Shown in pieces: positions 1 through 7,777 of a DNA stretch of 21,978 nucleotides. The notes below the pieces were generated by a model. It did not search any database, was not told the origin of the DNA, and saw only the letters and a program-made list of their open reading frames with translations. Numbering within the stretch: the first letter of the stretch is position 1; the number at the start of each line of letters is the position of its first letter. Position numbers and translations under genes: made by a program. Origin of the DNA: UBA11222 sp030652895 (GTDB lineage: Bacteria; Pseudomonadota; Alphaproteobacteria; UBA11222); contig JBBQCS010000049.1 in assembly GCA_038318895.1 (NCBI GenBank), positions 1 through 21,978 on the forward strand, in the 5' to 3' direction.

Positions 1-123
1 TTTTTTGATCAGGTAACGGTGAATGCGGACGATGCGGCGCTGCGCATTAACCGCCTGCTGCTGTTATCCCAGATACGCACCGCGCTGGAAACGGTCGCGG
101 ATTTCTCAAAGATAGAAGGATAG
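1..123 (+). CDS. glyS: Glycine--tRNA ligase beta subunit, C-terminal end (partial)
   Basis: The window opens inside a reading frame of 40 residues ending in TAG at 121-123. The visible end begins FFDQVTVNADD and continues with ALRINRLLLLSQI, which matches the conserved extreme C-terminus of bacterial GlyS (FFDxVMV.a.d..lr.NRL.LL). GlyS is the large subunit of the alpha2beta2 glycyl-tRNA synthetase and charges tRNA-Gly in the cytoplasm. Only the tail is present, so no catalytic region can be checked. The stop lies 3 bases before the ppdK start, and the ppdK ribosome-binding site lies inside this gene's last codons, so the two are probably translationally coupled. A glyS-ppdK neighbourhood is common in Alphaproteobacteria. 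Confidence 0.85.
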   Translation, partial: FFDQVTVNADDAALRINRLLLLSQIRTALETVADFSKIEG

Positions 124-126
124 GTA

Positions 127-2823
127 ATGTCCACAACAACCGGAACAGCAACCAAGTGGGTGTATACATTTGGTGCGGGGAAGGCCGAAGGCGCGGCCCG
201 GCTGCGCAATCTGCTGGGCGGAAAAGGGGCCAATCTGGCGGAAATGAGCAGCCTTGGCCTGCCGGTGCCGCCGGGTTTTACATTGACGACGGAAGTATGC
301 ACCGCCTTTTACGCCAATCAGAATAAATACCCCGATGGGCTGGAAGACCAGGTGCAATCGGCGCTGGCGCAGGTGGCCGCGCATGTGGGGCGGCGTTTTG
401 GCGATCCGGCCAGCCCCTTGCTGCTGTCCATCCGCTCCGGCGCGCGCACATCGATGCCAGGGATGATGGATACGGTGCTTAATCTGGGGCTGAACGACGA
501 AACCACCGCAGGGCTGGCGGCGGAATCCGGTGACGCGCGTTTTGCCTACGACAGTTATCGCCGCTTTATCCAGATGTATTGCGACGTGGTGCTGGGGGTG
601 GAGCACTATCTGTTCGAAGACGCTCTGGAAGAACATAAAAACGGCTTGGGCATTACCCAGGATACGGACCTGGGGGAGGAAGACTGGCGCGAGCTGGTTG
701 AGACCTACAAGGAAATTGTGCAGCGCGCACTGGGCGAACCGTTTCCCCAGGATGTGCACGCACAATTGTGGGGCGCCATTGGCGCGGTGTTTGGTTCCTG
801 GGAATCGGCGCGCGCGCGCACCTATCGCCGCATTCACACCATTCCCGATGAATGGGGCACCGCTGTCAACGTGCAGGCCATGGTGTTCGGCAATATGGGC
901 GAAGACAGTGCGACCGGCGTCGCCTTTACGCGCAACCCATCGACAGGCGACAATGAATTTTACGGTGAATATCTGATCAATGCGCAGGGCGAAGACGTTG
1001 TGGCGGGCATTCGCACACCGCAATATCTGACCAGGGCGGCGCGCGAACGCGCCACGGATGACAAGCCATCTCTGGAAGAGACCATGCCGCTTGTATTTGC
1101 GGAACTGTGCGACATTTATCATCGTCTGGAAGCGCATTACCACGACATGCAGGATATCGAGTTCACGGTGGAAAAGGGCAAGCTGTGGATGCTGCAGACC
1201 CGCGCGGGCAAGCGCACCACCAAGGCGGCGCTGAAAATCGCGGTGGATATGGCGCGCGAAGGGTTGATTGACCGGACCGAGGCCGTGGCGCGGATTGACC
1301 CGGCGTCGCTGGATCAATTGCTGCACCCAAGTCTTGATCCCGCTGCGCCGCGCAAGGTTCTGACCAAAGGGCTGCCTGCATCGCCCGGTGCGGCCACCGG
1401 CGAGGTGGTGTTCACCCCGGAAAAAGCCGAGCAGCGCGCCGCCCTTGGCCAATCTGTTATCCTTGTACGGACGGAAACCAGCCCGGAAGATATTCACGGC
1501 ATGCATGTGGCGGCAGGCATCCTGACCAGCCGCGGCGGTATGACCAGCCATGCGGCGGTGGTGGCGCGCGGTATGGGACGGCCCTGCGTTTCGGGTGCGG
1601 GCGCGGTGCGCATTGATTACAAGGCCGGAATTTTTATTGTGGACGGTGAAACCGTGCGCGAAGGCGATATGATTACCCTGGATGGCGGCAGTGGAGAGGT
1701 TTTTCTGGGCACGGTGCCGACGGTGCGGCCTGAGTTGAGCGGCGATTTTGGCGAGTTGATGGGCTGGGCCGATACGATGCGCACTTTAAAGGTGCGCGCC
1801 AATGCGGAAACCCCGGAAGACGCGCGCACCGCCCGTCAGTTTGGCGCCCAGGGCATCGGTCTGTGCCGCACAGAGCATATGTTTTTCAATGCGGACCGCA
1901 TCATCGCCGTGCGCGAGATGATCCTTGCTGCGGACGAGGCCGGTCGGCGCGCAGCGCTGGCCAGGATCTTGCCGATGCAGCGCGATGATTTTACCTCTTT
2001 ATTTGAAATCATGTCCGGCCTACCGGTGACCATCCGGCTGCTGGACCCGCCGTTGCACGAATTTTTACCCAAAAGCGATGTTGAATTTGCCCAGGTGGCG
2101 GCGGCGCTTAAGTGTGACGTGGAAAAGGTGCACGCGCGGGCCCATGAATTGGAAGAAAGCAATCCCATGTTGGGCCACAGGGGTGCGCGGCTGGGCATTT
2201 CCTATCCGGAAATTTATGAAATGCAGGCGCGCGCGATATTTGAAGCGGCTATTGCGGCTGAAAAATCATCGGGTGAACCGGTGCATCCTGAAATCATGGT
2301 GCCATTGATTGCGACGGGTAAGGAGCTGTCGATTTTGAAGGCGCGGATTGTTGGGGTCGCTGAAGCGGTGGCGAAGGAAACCGGCGCCCGGCTTACCTAT
2401 CAGATCGGCACCATGATCGAATTGCCGCGCGCGGCGTTGCGCGCGGGTGAAATCGCGCAGGAGGCGGAATTTTTCAGCTTCGGCACCAACGACCTGACGC
2501 AGACCACCTATGGCATCAGCCGTGATGATTCCGGCAGTTTTCTGAAGGATTATCTGAAAGCCGGCATTTTTGTGCAGGACCCGTTCGTCAGCCTGGATCA
2601 GGAAGGGGTGGGTGAGCTTGTGCGTATGGCCGTGGAACGCGGGCGAAAGACGCGCCCCGATCTGAAACTCGGCATTTGCGGGGAACATGGCGGTGACCCG
2701 GCCTCGGTCAAATTCTGTCATGACATAGGACTTGATTATGTGTCCTGTTCGCCATTCAGGGTGCCGATTGCGCGTCTGGCGGCGGCCCATGCGGCGCTGG
2801 CGGTGGAGCAGGAAAAAGACTAG
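127..2823 (+). CDS. ppdK: Pyruvate, phosphate dikinase
   Basis: 898 residues, close to the usual 870-900 of the family. PPDK interconverts pyruvate + ATP + phosphate and phosphoenolpyruvate + AMP + pyrophosphate, linking the TCA cycle, glycolysis and gluconeogenesis in the cytoplasm. The N-terminal ATP-grasp domain starts with LLGGKGANLAEMSSLGLPVPPGF-type sequence (about residues 25-50). The swivelling phosphohistidine domain carries TSRGGMTSHAAVVARG with the catalytic His at residue 475. The C-terminal PEP-binding TIM barrel includes GLCRTEHMFF, SFGTNDLTQTTYG and GICGEHGGDP, with the conserved Cys at residue 851. The ATG is preceded by AGGATAGG inside the end of glyS. meaB starts 23 bases after the stop, so a shared transcript is likely. 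A long antisense frame overlaps the first half but is a codon-bias shadow. Confidence 0.97.
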   Translation: MSTTTGTATKWVYTFGAGKAEGAARLRNLLGGKGANLAEMSSLGLPVPPGFTLTTEVCTAFYANQNKYPDGLEDQVQSALAQVAAHVGRRFGDPASPLLLSIRSGARTSMPGMMDTVLNLGLNDETTAGLAAESGDARFAYDSYRRFIQMYCDVVLGVEHYLFEDALEEHKNGLGITQDTDLGEEDWRELVETYKEIVQRALGEPFPQDVHAQLWGAIGAVFGSWESARARTYRRIHTIPDEWGTAVNVQAMVFGNMGEDSATGVAFTRNPSTGDNEFYGEYLINAQGEDVVAGIRTPQYLTRAARERATDDKPSLEETMPLVFAELCDIYHRLEAHYHDMQDIEFTVEKGKLWMLQTRAGKRTTKAALKIAVDMAREGLIDRTEAVARIDPASLDQLLHPSLDPAAPRKVLTKGLPASPGAATGEVVFTPEKAEQRAALGQSVILVRTETSPEDIHGMHVAAGILTSRGGMTSHAAVVARGMGRPCVSGAGAVRIDYKAGIFIVDGETVREGDMITLDGGSGEVFLGTVPTVRPELSGDFGELMGWADTMRTLKVRANAETPEDARTARQFGAQGIGLCRTEHMFFNADRIIAVREMILAADEAGRRAALARILPMQRDDFTSLFEIMSGLPVTIRLLDPPLHEFLPKSDVEFAQVAAALKCDVEKVHARAHELEESNPMLGHRGARLGISYPEIYEMQARAIFEAAIAAEKSSGEPVHPEIMVPLIATGKELSILKARIVGVAEAVAKETGARLTYQIGTMIELPRAALRAGEIAQEAEFFSFGTNDLTQTTYGISRDDSGSFLKDYLKAGIFVQDPFVSLDQEGVGELVRMAVERGRKTRPDLKLGICGEHGGDPASVKFCHDIGLDYVSCSPFRVPIARLAAAHAALAVEQEKD

Positions 2824-2846
2824 GAGGAGTCTGAGGGCGCGGTGTC

Positions 2847-3776
2847 GTGAAGCCGGAAATTCCAACCTTTGAGGAATTGCGCGTTGGCGGCAAGGCTGTC
2901 ATGGCGCGCGCACTTGCGGCGGTTGAGCAGCATACGGATGATCCAGGTGTCATCGCGTTGCTGGACGCGGCGTGGAATGCGGCGCGCGCCCATGTAATTG
3001 GCCTGACCGGCCCGCCCGGCGTCGGAAAATCGACGCTGATCAATGCGCTGCTGAAGACCTGGCGGCAACAGGGGCGCAGCGTCGGGGTGATTGCGGTTGA
3101 TCCGACTTCGCGCAAAACCGGCGGGGCATTGCTGGGCGATCGCACACGGCTTTCGACCGATCCCGAAGATAATGGCGTCTTTGTACGCTCCATGGCGGCG
3201 CGTGACCGGCTGGGCGGATTGGCGGCGCTAACACTTCCCGCGATGGTGCTGATGCGCGCAGTCTATGATGTGGTGCTGATAGAAACCGTTGGCATCGGCC
3301 AGTCGGAAACCGATGTTGCCAATGTGAGTGACACGGTTATTTTCTGCATCCAGCCCGGTTCCGGCGACAGCCTGCAATTCATGAAGGCGGGCATCATGGA
3401 GGTGCCGCATATCGCCGTGGTAACAAAAGCGGATATGACGGCGGCGGCGCGGCGTGCCCGGGCGGATGTGGAAGGCGCGCTGGGGCTTTCGGAAATTGGG
3501 CCAGACGAATGGCTCGCGCCGGTGCTTATGCTAAGCGCGTCGCGTAATGACGGTGTCGATTTGCTGGCGGGCGAGATTGACCGGCATCGCGACTGGCTGG
3601 CGGAAACCGGCGAAGGCGAACGCACCCGCGCCAGACAGGCGCGGCAATGGCTTGAAGAAATGGTGCGCGAACAGTTTGGTCTGCGCGGGCTTGCCCGGGT
3701 CAGCATGGACATAGAAAAAGATACTGGCGCATCGCCTTTCGCCCGTGCACAGCAACTTATGGGAAAGCTGCTTTAG
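2847..3776 (+). CDS. meaB: MeaB/ArgK-type G3E GTPase (methylmalonyl-CoA mutase chaperone family)
   Basis: 309 residues with a GTG start, the first start in this frame after an in-frame TGA at 2832. A purine-rich AGGAGGAG lies at 2822-2829, rather far (17 bases) upstream. Walker A is GPPGVGKST at residues 55-63. It is followed by the MeaB signature VDPTSRKTGGALLGDRTRL, then IETVGIGQSE and VVTKAD (the NKxD-equivalent base-recognition motif). MeaB proteins gate cofactor delivery to, and protect, adenosylcobalamin-dependent methylmalonyl-CoA mutase, using GTP. No mutase gene is in this window, so the partner must be elsewhere; the assignment is by family. It is the last gene of the plus-strand run. 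Its stop lies only 4 bases from the end of the convergent epimerase gene, so the two transcripts probably overlap. Confidence 0.92.
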   Translation: MKPEIPTFEELRVGGKAVMARALAAVEQHTDDPGVIALLDAAWNAARAHVIGLTGPPGVGKSTLINALLKTWRQQGRSVGVIAVDPTSRKTGGALLGDRTRLSTDPEDNGVFVRSMAARDRLGGLAALTLPAMVLMRAVYDVVLIETVGIGQSETDVANVSDTVIFCIQPGSGDSLQFMKAGIMEVPHIAVVTKADMTAAARRARADVEGALGLSEIGPDEWLAPVLMLSASRNDGVDLLAGEIDRHRDWLAETGEGERTRARQARQWLEEMVREQFGLRGLARVSMDIEKDTGASPFARAQQLMGKLL

Positions 3777-3780
3777 CTGT

Positions 3781-4764
3781 TCAGTCATTAATCCGGTGAT
3801 AGTTTTTGTACCATTCGACAAAGCGCGGAATGCCGGTTTCTATGCTGGTGGTGGGGGTGAAGCCGTGGTCGCGCTGAATGGCGGAAATATCGGCATAGGT
3901 TTCCGCCACGTCGCCTGGCTGCATGGGCTCTAATATTTTTTCGGCTTTGCGGCCCAGCGCTTTTTCCAGCACCTCAATCATATGGGTAAGTTTTTCTGAA
4001 CGGTGATTGCCGATATTATAGATCCGGTGCGGCGCCTTGCCGGCATCATCGGCTGGCGGACTATCCAGACAGGCAAGCACGCCTGCAACGATATCATCCA
4101 CAAATGTGAAATCGCGCTTCATGTCGCCGTGATTGAACACCCGAATGGGCTTGCCAGCGAGAATGGCCCCGGTAAATGTCCACAACGCCATGTCAGGCCT
4201 GCCCCAAGGTCCGTATACGGTAAAGAATCGAAGGCCGGTCTGCGGCATCCGGTACAGATGCGAATAGGTGTGGCTCATCAGTTCGTCGGCTTTTTTTGTG
4301 GCGGCATAAAGTGAGATCGGCCTGTCCACCGGGTCGCTTTCTGAAAATGGCAGCTTTTCATTGCCGCCATAAACCGAACTGGACGAGGCGTAGACAAGGT
4401 GCCTGAGGCCTGCAAGATGACGGCAAAATTCCAGCACGACCAGATGCCCGGTGACATTCGCCTGGGTATAGGCAAAGGGGTGCTCGATGGAATAACGTAC
4501 GCCGGCCTGCGCTGCGAGATGGACGACGCGGGTGATTTTTTTTCCCTGTAACGCGGTGTTGAAGGCCTCCCGGTCTGATATATCAAGCTCAAGAAAATCA
4601 AAGCCAGGCTGCGGCGTCAGGCGCGCCAGCCGGTCGCGCTTTAATTGCACGCTATAATATGCGTTCAGATTATCGACGCCAACCACCTGTTCTCCGCGCG
4701 CCAGCAGGGCGTGTGAAACATGTGAACCAATAAAGCCTGCCGCTCCTGTCACCAATATCGTCAT
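3781..4764 (-). CDS. NAD-dependent epimerase, UDP-glucuronate 4-epimerase type
   Basis: 327-residue extended short-chain dehydrogenase. The NAD-binding glycine motif TGAAGFIGSH is at residues 6-15, and the active site has SSSS at 127-130 with Tyr153/Lys157 in YAATK. The stretch TVYGPWGRPDMALW (about 182-195) is typical of UDP-glucuronate/UDP-galacturonate 4-epimerases (CapI/LspL/WbnF-like), which epimerise C4 of UDP-GlcA through a 4-keto intermediate to supply uronic acids for surface polysaccharide. The length agrees with that family (about 335). It is the last of three minus-strand genes and starts 31 bases after the glycosyltransferase stop, which supports a glycan role. UDP-glucose 4-epimerase is an alternative, but the GPWGRPDMA motif argues against it. 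Confidence 0.88.
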   Translation of the reverse strand: MTILVTGAAGFIGSHVSHALLARGEQVVGVDNLNAYYSVQLKRDRLARLTPQPGFDFLELDISDREAFNTALQGKKITRVVHLAAQAGVRYSIEHPFAYTQANVTGHLVVLEFCRHLAGLRHLVYASSSSVYGGNEKLPFSESDPVDRPISLYAATKKADELMSHTYSHLYRMPQTGLRFFTVYGPWGRPDMALWTFTGAILAGKPIRVFNHGDMKRDFTFVDDIVAGVLACLDSPPADDAGKAPHRIYNIGNHRSEKLTHMIEVLEKALGRKAEKILEPMQPGDVAETYADISAIQRDHGFTPTTSIETGIPRFVEWYKNYHRIND

Positions 4765-4795
4765 GCTGTTTACCTGATAAAATTTTCGCTGGATT

Positions 4796-5935
4796 TTACG
4801 CCAGCATCCGTTGCCACAAATTCAGAAACGAATCCGCAGCCGACGCCAGAGAGTAATTATTTTGTATCCGTATGCGGGCATGTTGTCCCAGAGCACGGCG
4901 TTTTTCTGCTGGCATTGCCGTCAGCGCTAATATGGCTTGCGATAGGGCCTCAGGCTGTCCAGGGGGCACAACGCACCCATAATTGGCGACAACATGTGCG
5001 GAATCGCCTACATCTGTGACTACACAGGGTAGCGCGCAAGACATTGCCTCGCCAATCGAGTTGGAAAAACCCTCCCCCACGGAAGCTGAAACCGCAACAT
5101 CAAGGGCCGCCCAGAACTGCGGCATATCACTTTGGCGGCCCAGCAGATGCAGTTGCGGCAAGGGGCCATATTCGGCGAGCAGGCGCGCCATACTTGAGTT
5201 TACGCGTTCAACACCTTCGCCACAGGCGACAAAGGCAATGTCGGGGCGTTGCAGGCTGACCGCCTTGGCGGCAGCCAGAAATGCCGGGTAATCCTTGTGC
5301 GGATCATATCGCCCGGCCATTCCGACCAGTATCGTCTCGGGCGCTATTTCAAGCCGCTGACGCATTCTTGCTCTTGCGTCATTATCAGGGCGGAAACGGT
5401 CACAATCGAAGCCGTTTGGGATCAGCAGGAATTTACTTGTGTCATAGCCCAGGGCCGCATGGCTGGCGATTGACGCACTGGCGTTGACCACAATGGTCTG
5501 CGGAAGAAAATGCGAAGCTATCGCGGCGGAACGTATGACCCGCCAGGTCGCAGGCTTGAGCAGCGCCGGGTTCACCACCGACTGACGTATGCCCCAGGCC
5601 ATAGGAATAGTGGTCCCGAAGGGATAGGCCAGGCGCGCCGCAATTCCACCGATCAGGTCCGCATGATATAACCAGGTCTGGATCACATCGGGGGCGATAC
5701 GCCGGATGCGCTGGGCCAGCCGCAACGGCATCAGCGTACGCGGCAGGAAACTGTCAAGCCCCATGATCTCCACTGGAATGCCGCGCGCGGCGATACTCGC
5801 CGCCATTGGACCGCCTTCCTTCAACGCGATCACATGGTTTGACACCTGATCCGGGTTCAATTGCGTCAGCAAACGGTCCAGCATGTTCTCTGCGCCGCCG
5901 GCTCCAAGACCTGTGATAATATGTAAAACCCGCAT
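4796..5935 (-). CDS. Glycosyltransferase, GT4 family (GT-B fold)
   Basis: 379 residues from the ATG at 5935, which begins MRVLHIITGLGAGGAENML, the classic N-terminus of GT4 enzymes. A longer in-frame start at 6013 would overlap the upstream gene by 70 bases and add 26 residues unlike the family, so 5935 is preferred; a GAGAG stretch lies just upstream. The C-terminal nucleotide-binding domain shows IPNGFD (172-177), GMAGRYDPHKD (about 205) and the EX7E motif with E288 and E296 in GEGFSNSIGEAM. Such enzymes transfer a sugar from a nucleotide-sugar donor to a growing glycan at the cytoplasmic membrane face; donor and acceptor cannot be told from sequence. Together with the downstream uronate epimerase it suggests capsule, exopolysaccharide or LPS synthesis. 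Confidence 0.88.
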   Translation of the reverse strand: MRVLHIITGLGAGGAENMLDRLLTQLNPDQVSNHVIALKEGGPMAASIAARGIPVEIMGLDSFLPRTLMPLRLAQRIRRIAPDVIQTWLYHADLIGGIAARLAYPFGTTIPMAWGIRQSVVNPALLKPATWRVIRSAAIASHFLPQTIVVNASASIASHAALGYDTSKFLLIPNGFDCDRFRPDNDARARMRQRLEIAPETILVGMAGRYDPHKDYPAFLAAAKAVSLQRPDIAFVACGEGVERVNSSMARLLAEYGPLPQLHLLGRQSDMPQFWAALDVAVSASVGEGFSNSIGEAMSCALPCVVTDVGDSAHVVANYGCVVPPGQPEALSQAILALTAMPAEKRRALGQHARIRIQNNYSLASAADSFLNLWQRMLA

Positions 5936-5943
5936 TTGCTCTC

Positions 5944-6582
5944 TCAAACCGGGCGCGGGCGTTGAAAATGGAAATACAGGACACCGCTCGCTGCCGCAGC
6001 AAAAAAACACCATACCGAAATCAGCACGCCTATATAAAAATAAAGCGACATCAAGTAGCCGAGAAAAACAAGTGCGCCAAACGTCTGGATCGTACGCTGT
6101 GATGACAATAACAATGGTCCACAGATTGCCAGTACGTAAACCAGACGGTACGGTAGTAAGTACGGAAAATCGTTAAAATAACGAATACTGTGATGGTATA
6201 TTTCAGCAGTAATCGGAGAAGTCAGCATCGCAAAGAGCATATAGCCTGCAACCAGCAGGCCCGTTAACGCAAGTCCGCGCATTATGCGCCGCCGCGGGCG
6301 GTCCGTTTCGACCATCAACACCGCGATGGGGGTCATAATGGGCCATAGAATTTCGGCGAATACCGTATACAGCATGGCCAGCACAGTAACAATGGATGCG
6401 CTCTGTGTCACGCTAGGCAGGAACACCCACAATAACCCCTCGATTGACTGCTGAGTCGCAAATAGCAAGGGAAACGCGGCCAACGGGGCTTCTCTGCGTG
6501 CAGGCTTCTTATATTGAATTGCAATGCCAATGACGGCGCTGATACCTGCGGCAGCGAAACTGGCAGTTGCAGAAAAACACAC
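5944..6582 (-). CDS. Membrane protein of the MCFSA-start family (DUF6629-like)
   Basis: 212 residues with about seven hydrophobic segments (roughly 6-24, 33-54, 62-80, 81-92, 102-122, 143-162, 166-200), so an integral inner-membrane protein. It starts with GTG: the N-terminus MCFSATASF and the later FATQQSIEGLLW are hallmarks I associate with the DUF6629 family of uncharacterised membrane proteins, and that conserved N-terminus fixes the start. AGGA lies about 12 bases upstream. An ATG 10 bases upstream is out of frame. It begins the minus-strand run and stops 8 bases before the glycosyltransferase start, so it is probably co-transcribed. Function is unknown; no catalytic motif is visible. 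The family name is from memory and should be confirmed with a profile search. Confidence 0.78.
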   Translation of the reverse strand: MCFSATASFAAAGISAVIGIAIQYKKPARREAPLAAFPLLFATQQSIEGLLWVFLPSVTQSASIVTVLAMLYTVFAEILWPIMTPIAVLMVETDRPRRRIMRGLALTGLLVAGYMLFAMLTSPITAEIYHHSIRYFNDFPYLLPYRLVYVLAICGPLLLSSQRTIQTFGALVFLGYLMSLYFYIGVLISVWCFFAAAASGVLYFHFQRPRPV

Positions 6583-6788
6583 GCAGAAGCATCCTGTGTA
6601 TTAGGAGGAAAATATTCGCTTGATCACGTAGGTGCAGGACGCTGGCGAGCGGGCGTCTCTCGCTGCCAGGCCCGCAATGTACGCTTTTATCCTTTGGGAT
6701 TATAGAGAGATTAGCTTAAGGCGGTGCTGGCTATAGCAGTCTCTCGCATATTTCCCATGCCTATTTGCAATGCGCCGCGCCTCTATCG

Positions 6789-6817
6789 TTGCACATGCCT
6801 GGCGGGGACGTTATGTT
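6789..6817 (+). promoter_or_regulatory. Sigma70-type promoter for tRNA-Gln
   Basis: TTGCAC (6789-6794) and TATGTT (6812-6817) are separated by exactly 17 bases, followed by a GC-rich discriminator (GCGGCGC), as is usual for stable-RNA promoters. It would start transcription about 38 bases before the tRNA. Inferred from sequence only. Confidence 0.5.
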
Positions 6818-6861
6818 GCGGCGCAGTTAAGGCCTCGCCGTTTGCGGCTGGGCCTGCTTTT

Positions 6862-6936
6862 TGGGGTGTCGCCAAGTGGTAAGGCAGCGGCTTTTGATGC
6901 CGCCATTCCCAGGTTCGAATCCTGGCACCCCAGCCA
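6862..6936 (+). tRNA. tRNA-Gln (anticodon UUG)
   Basis: A full cloverleaf can be drawn. The acceptor stem TGGGGTG (6862-6868) pairs with CACCCCA (6926-6932). The anticodon stem GCGGC/GCCGC encloses the loop TTTTGAT with anticodon TTG. The T arm CCAGG-TTCGAAT-CCTGG is perfect. The discriminator is G, and CCA is encoded at 6934-6936. The short D arm with AGTGGTAAGGCA is typical of bacterial tRNA-Gln. An insertion-sequence remnant begins within a few bases of the 3' end. Confidence 0.97.
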
Positions 6937-6939
6937 TCA

Positions 6940-7441
6940 TTCAGGGGTCCGGCCCGGACACATAGGTAACAGAATGTACCTAAGACATGGGTGACACCCC
7001 CGGGCCAAAGGGGTTGTCTATTGGTTGCAGGGTACGTTGCTCCAGATCGATATAGCCCAGACCATAATCCATAAAGCTTACCAGCCAAATGCCTTCATCG
7101 ACTTCCTTGATACCAAGACTTTGCCCGGCAAGGGCTGTGCTGATGTTGATCTTTCTGCGGTAGATGCAGATTCTTCCGCAGGCGGTGACAAGGACGGGCC
7201 TGTCATGAAAGGGGTAGTGCAGCTCCGGCAGGCCGTTATATACGCGTGATGCTGGCGTGTAGACTTCGGCAGGACACTTCATGTTGAGCGCCTCGTGCGG
7301 GCGCTCGAAGTTAAACTCCTGGACGAAGCCGTTGAACATTGCCTGCTGTTGCAGGCTGTTCATTCCCGGCGGGCGGGTTGCTTGTTTTTTTGAGGGTGAG
7401 GTGCATGCGTTCATGACGCCCGTTCTGCTGGGGGTTGCCGG
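6940..7441 (-). mobile_element. Truncated IS481-family insertion sequence
   Basis: About 500 bases holding only the 3' part of an IS481-type element, read on the minus strand. The limits are approximate. The right edge is fixed near 7440 by the switch into luciferase-like monooxygenase coding sequence. The left edge lies just after the tRNA-Gln CCA, in sequence containing GGCCCGGACACATAGGT, which resembles the terminal region of such elements. The 5' half, with the other inverted repeat, the helix-turn-helix domain and the first two catalytic acidic residues, is gone. The element cannot move on its own. Confidence 0.8.
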
Positions 7442-7442
7442 G
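6980..7442 (-). pseudogene. IS481-family transposase, C-terminal fragment, frameshifted
   Basis: Translation of the minus strand gives PGNPQQNGRHERMHLTLKK, then after a one-base frame change QATRPPGMNSLQQQ, FNFERPHEALNMKCPAEVY, YPFHDRPVLVT, GIKEVDEGIWLVSFMDYGLGY and a final NPFGPGVSPMS before TAG at 6980. The E in NGRHERMH is the last acidic residue of the DDE integrase core (rve domain), and the rest is the C-terminal tail typical of IS481 transposases (whole proteins are about 390 residues). The frame break is at a run of seven T on the plus strand (7385-7391): removing one base restores the expected frame (LKK-QATRPPGMN). With the 5' half missing and a frameshift, it is dead. Confidence 0.87.
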
Positions 7443-7625
7443 TTGCTGCGCAATATGGAGCGCGCAGGCACCGGCATTTTCATGGGCGCTTTCCAGATTG
7501 GCGATATGCCGCATCTCAAGGTCATGAAAAACCTGGAACTGTTCGCCAAGGAAGTCATGCCGCACCTGCCGCGCACAAAGCACAATTATATGGAAAAACG
7601 CAGCCTTCCCGCGCCCGCAAAATAG
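7440..7625 (+). pseudogene. Luciferase-like flavin-dependent monooxygenase, C-terminal remnant
   Basis: The last 60 or so codons of a reading frame, with NMERAGTGIFMGAF, QIGDMPHLKVMKNLELFAKEVMPHL and a short basic tail to TAG at 7623-7625. This resembles the extreme C-terminus of LLM-class flavin-dependent oxidoreductases (usually 350-450 residues; FMNH2-dependent oxidation of alkanes, sulfonates, aldehydes and similar). The upstream part, with the TIM-barrel active site, is missing. The sequence to the left is the IS481 remnant, and no N-terminal half exists on the far side of it, so a deletion accompanied or followed the insertion. Codons left of 7440 in the open frame are antisense to the transposase and not genuine. 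Not functional. Confidence 0.72.
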
Positions 7626-7648
7626 GCGCGGCGGATGCGGTGTGACCT

Positions 7649-7681
7649 GCGCACCTAACTCTCTTCGGTCTTCGGGTGCGC
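7649..7681 (+). terminator. Hairpin after the monooxygenase remnant (possible old terminator)
   Basis: GCGCACC (7649-7655) pairs perfectly with GGTGCGC (7675-7681) around a 19-base loop. There is no T-run after it, so intrinsic termination is doubtful. It lies 24 bases past the remnant stop codon and before the epoxide hydrolase. Confidence 0.25.
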
Positions 7682-7777
7682 CGTCAGAGGTCTTAAACCT
7701 GCGGCGGGCGCCCATCCTGATTGCCTCGCCGCTGCGTTACTGGCAAACTCATGAAAACAACCGGAGGACTTTGCGCC

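Noticed and set aside
106..1551. Long minus-strand open frame (481 codons) opposite ppdK
   Set aside because: Rich in His/Arg/Gln with no family resemblance; it is the codon-bias mirror of the clearly conserved PPDK gene.
5936..6013. Extended start of the glycosyltransferase
   Set aside because: It would overlap the membrane-protein gene by 70 bases and add residues before the canonical GT4 N-terminus; the ATG at 5935 fits better.
7281..7439. Upstream part of the open frame containing the monooxygenase tail
   Set aside because: These codons are antisense to the transposase remnant; the join at about 7440 is an artefact of the rearrangement, not a fusion protein.
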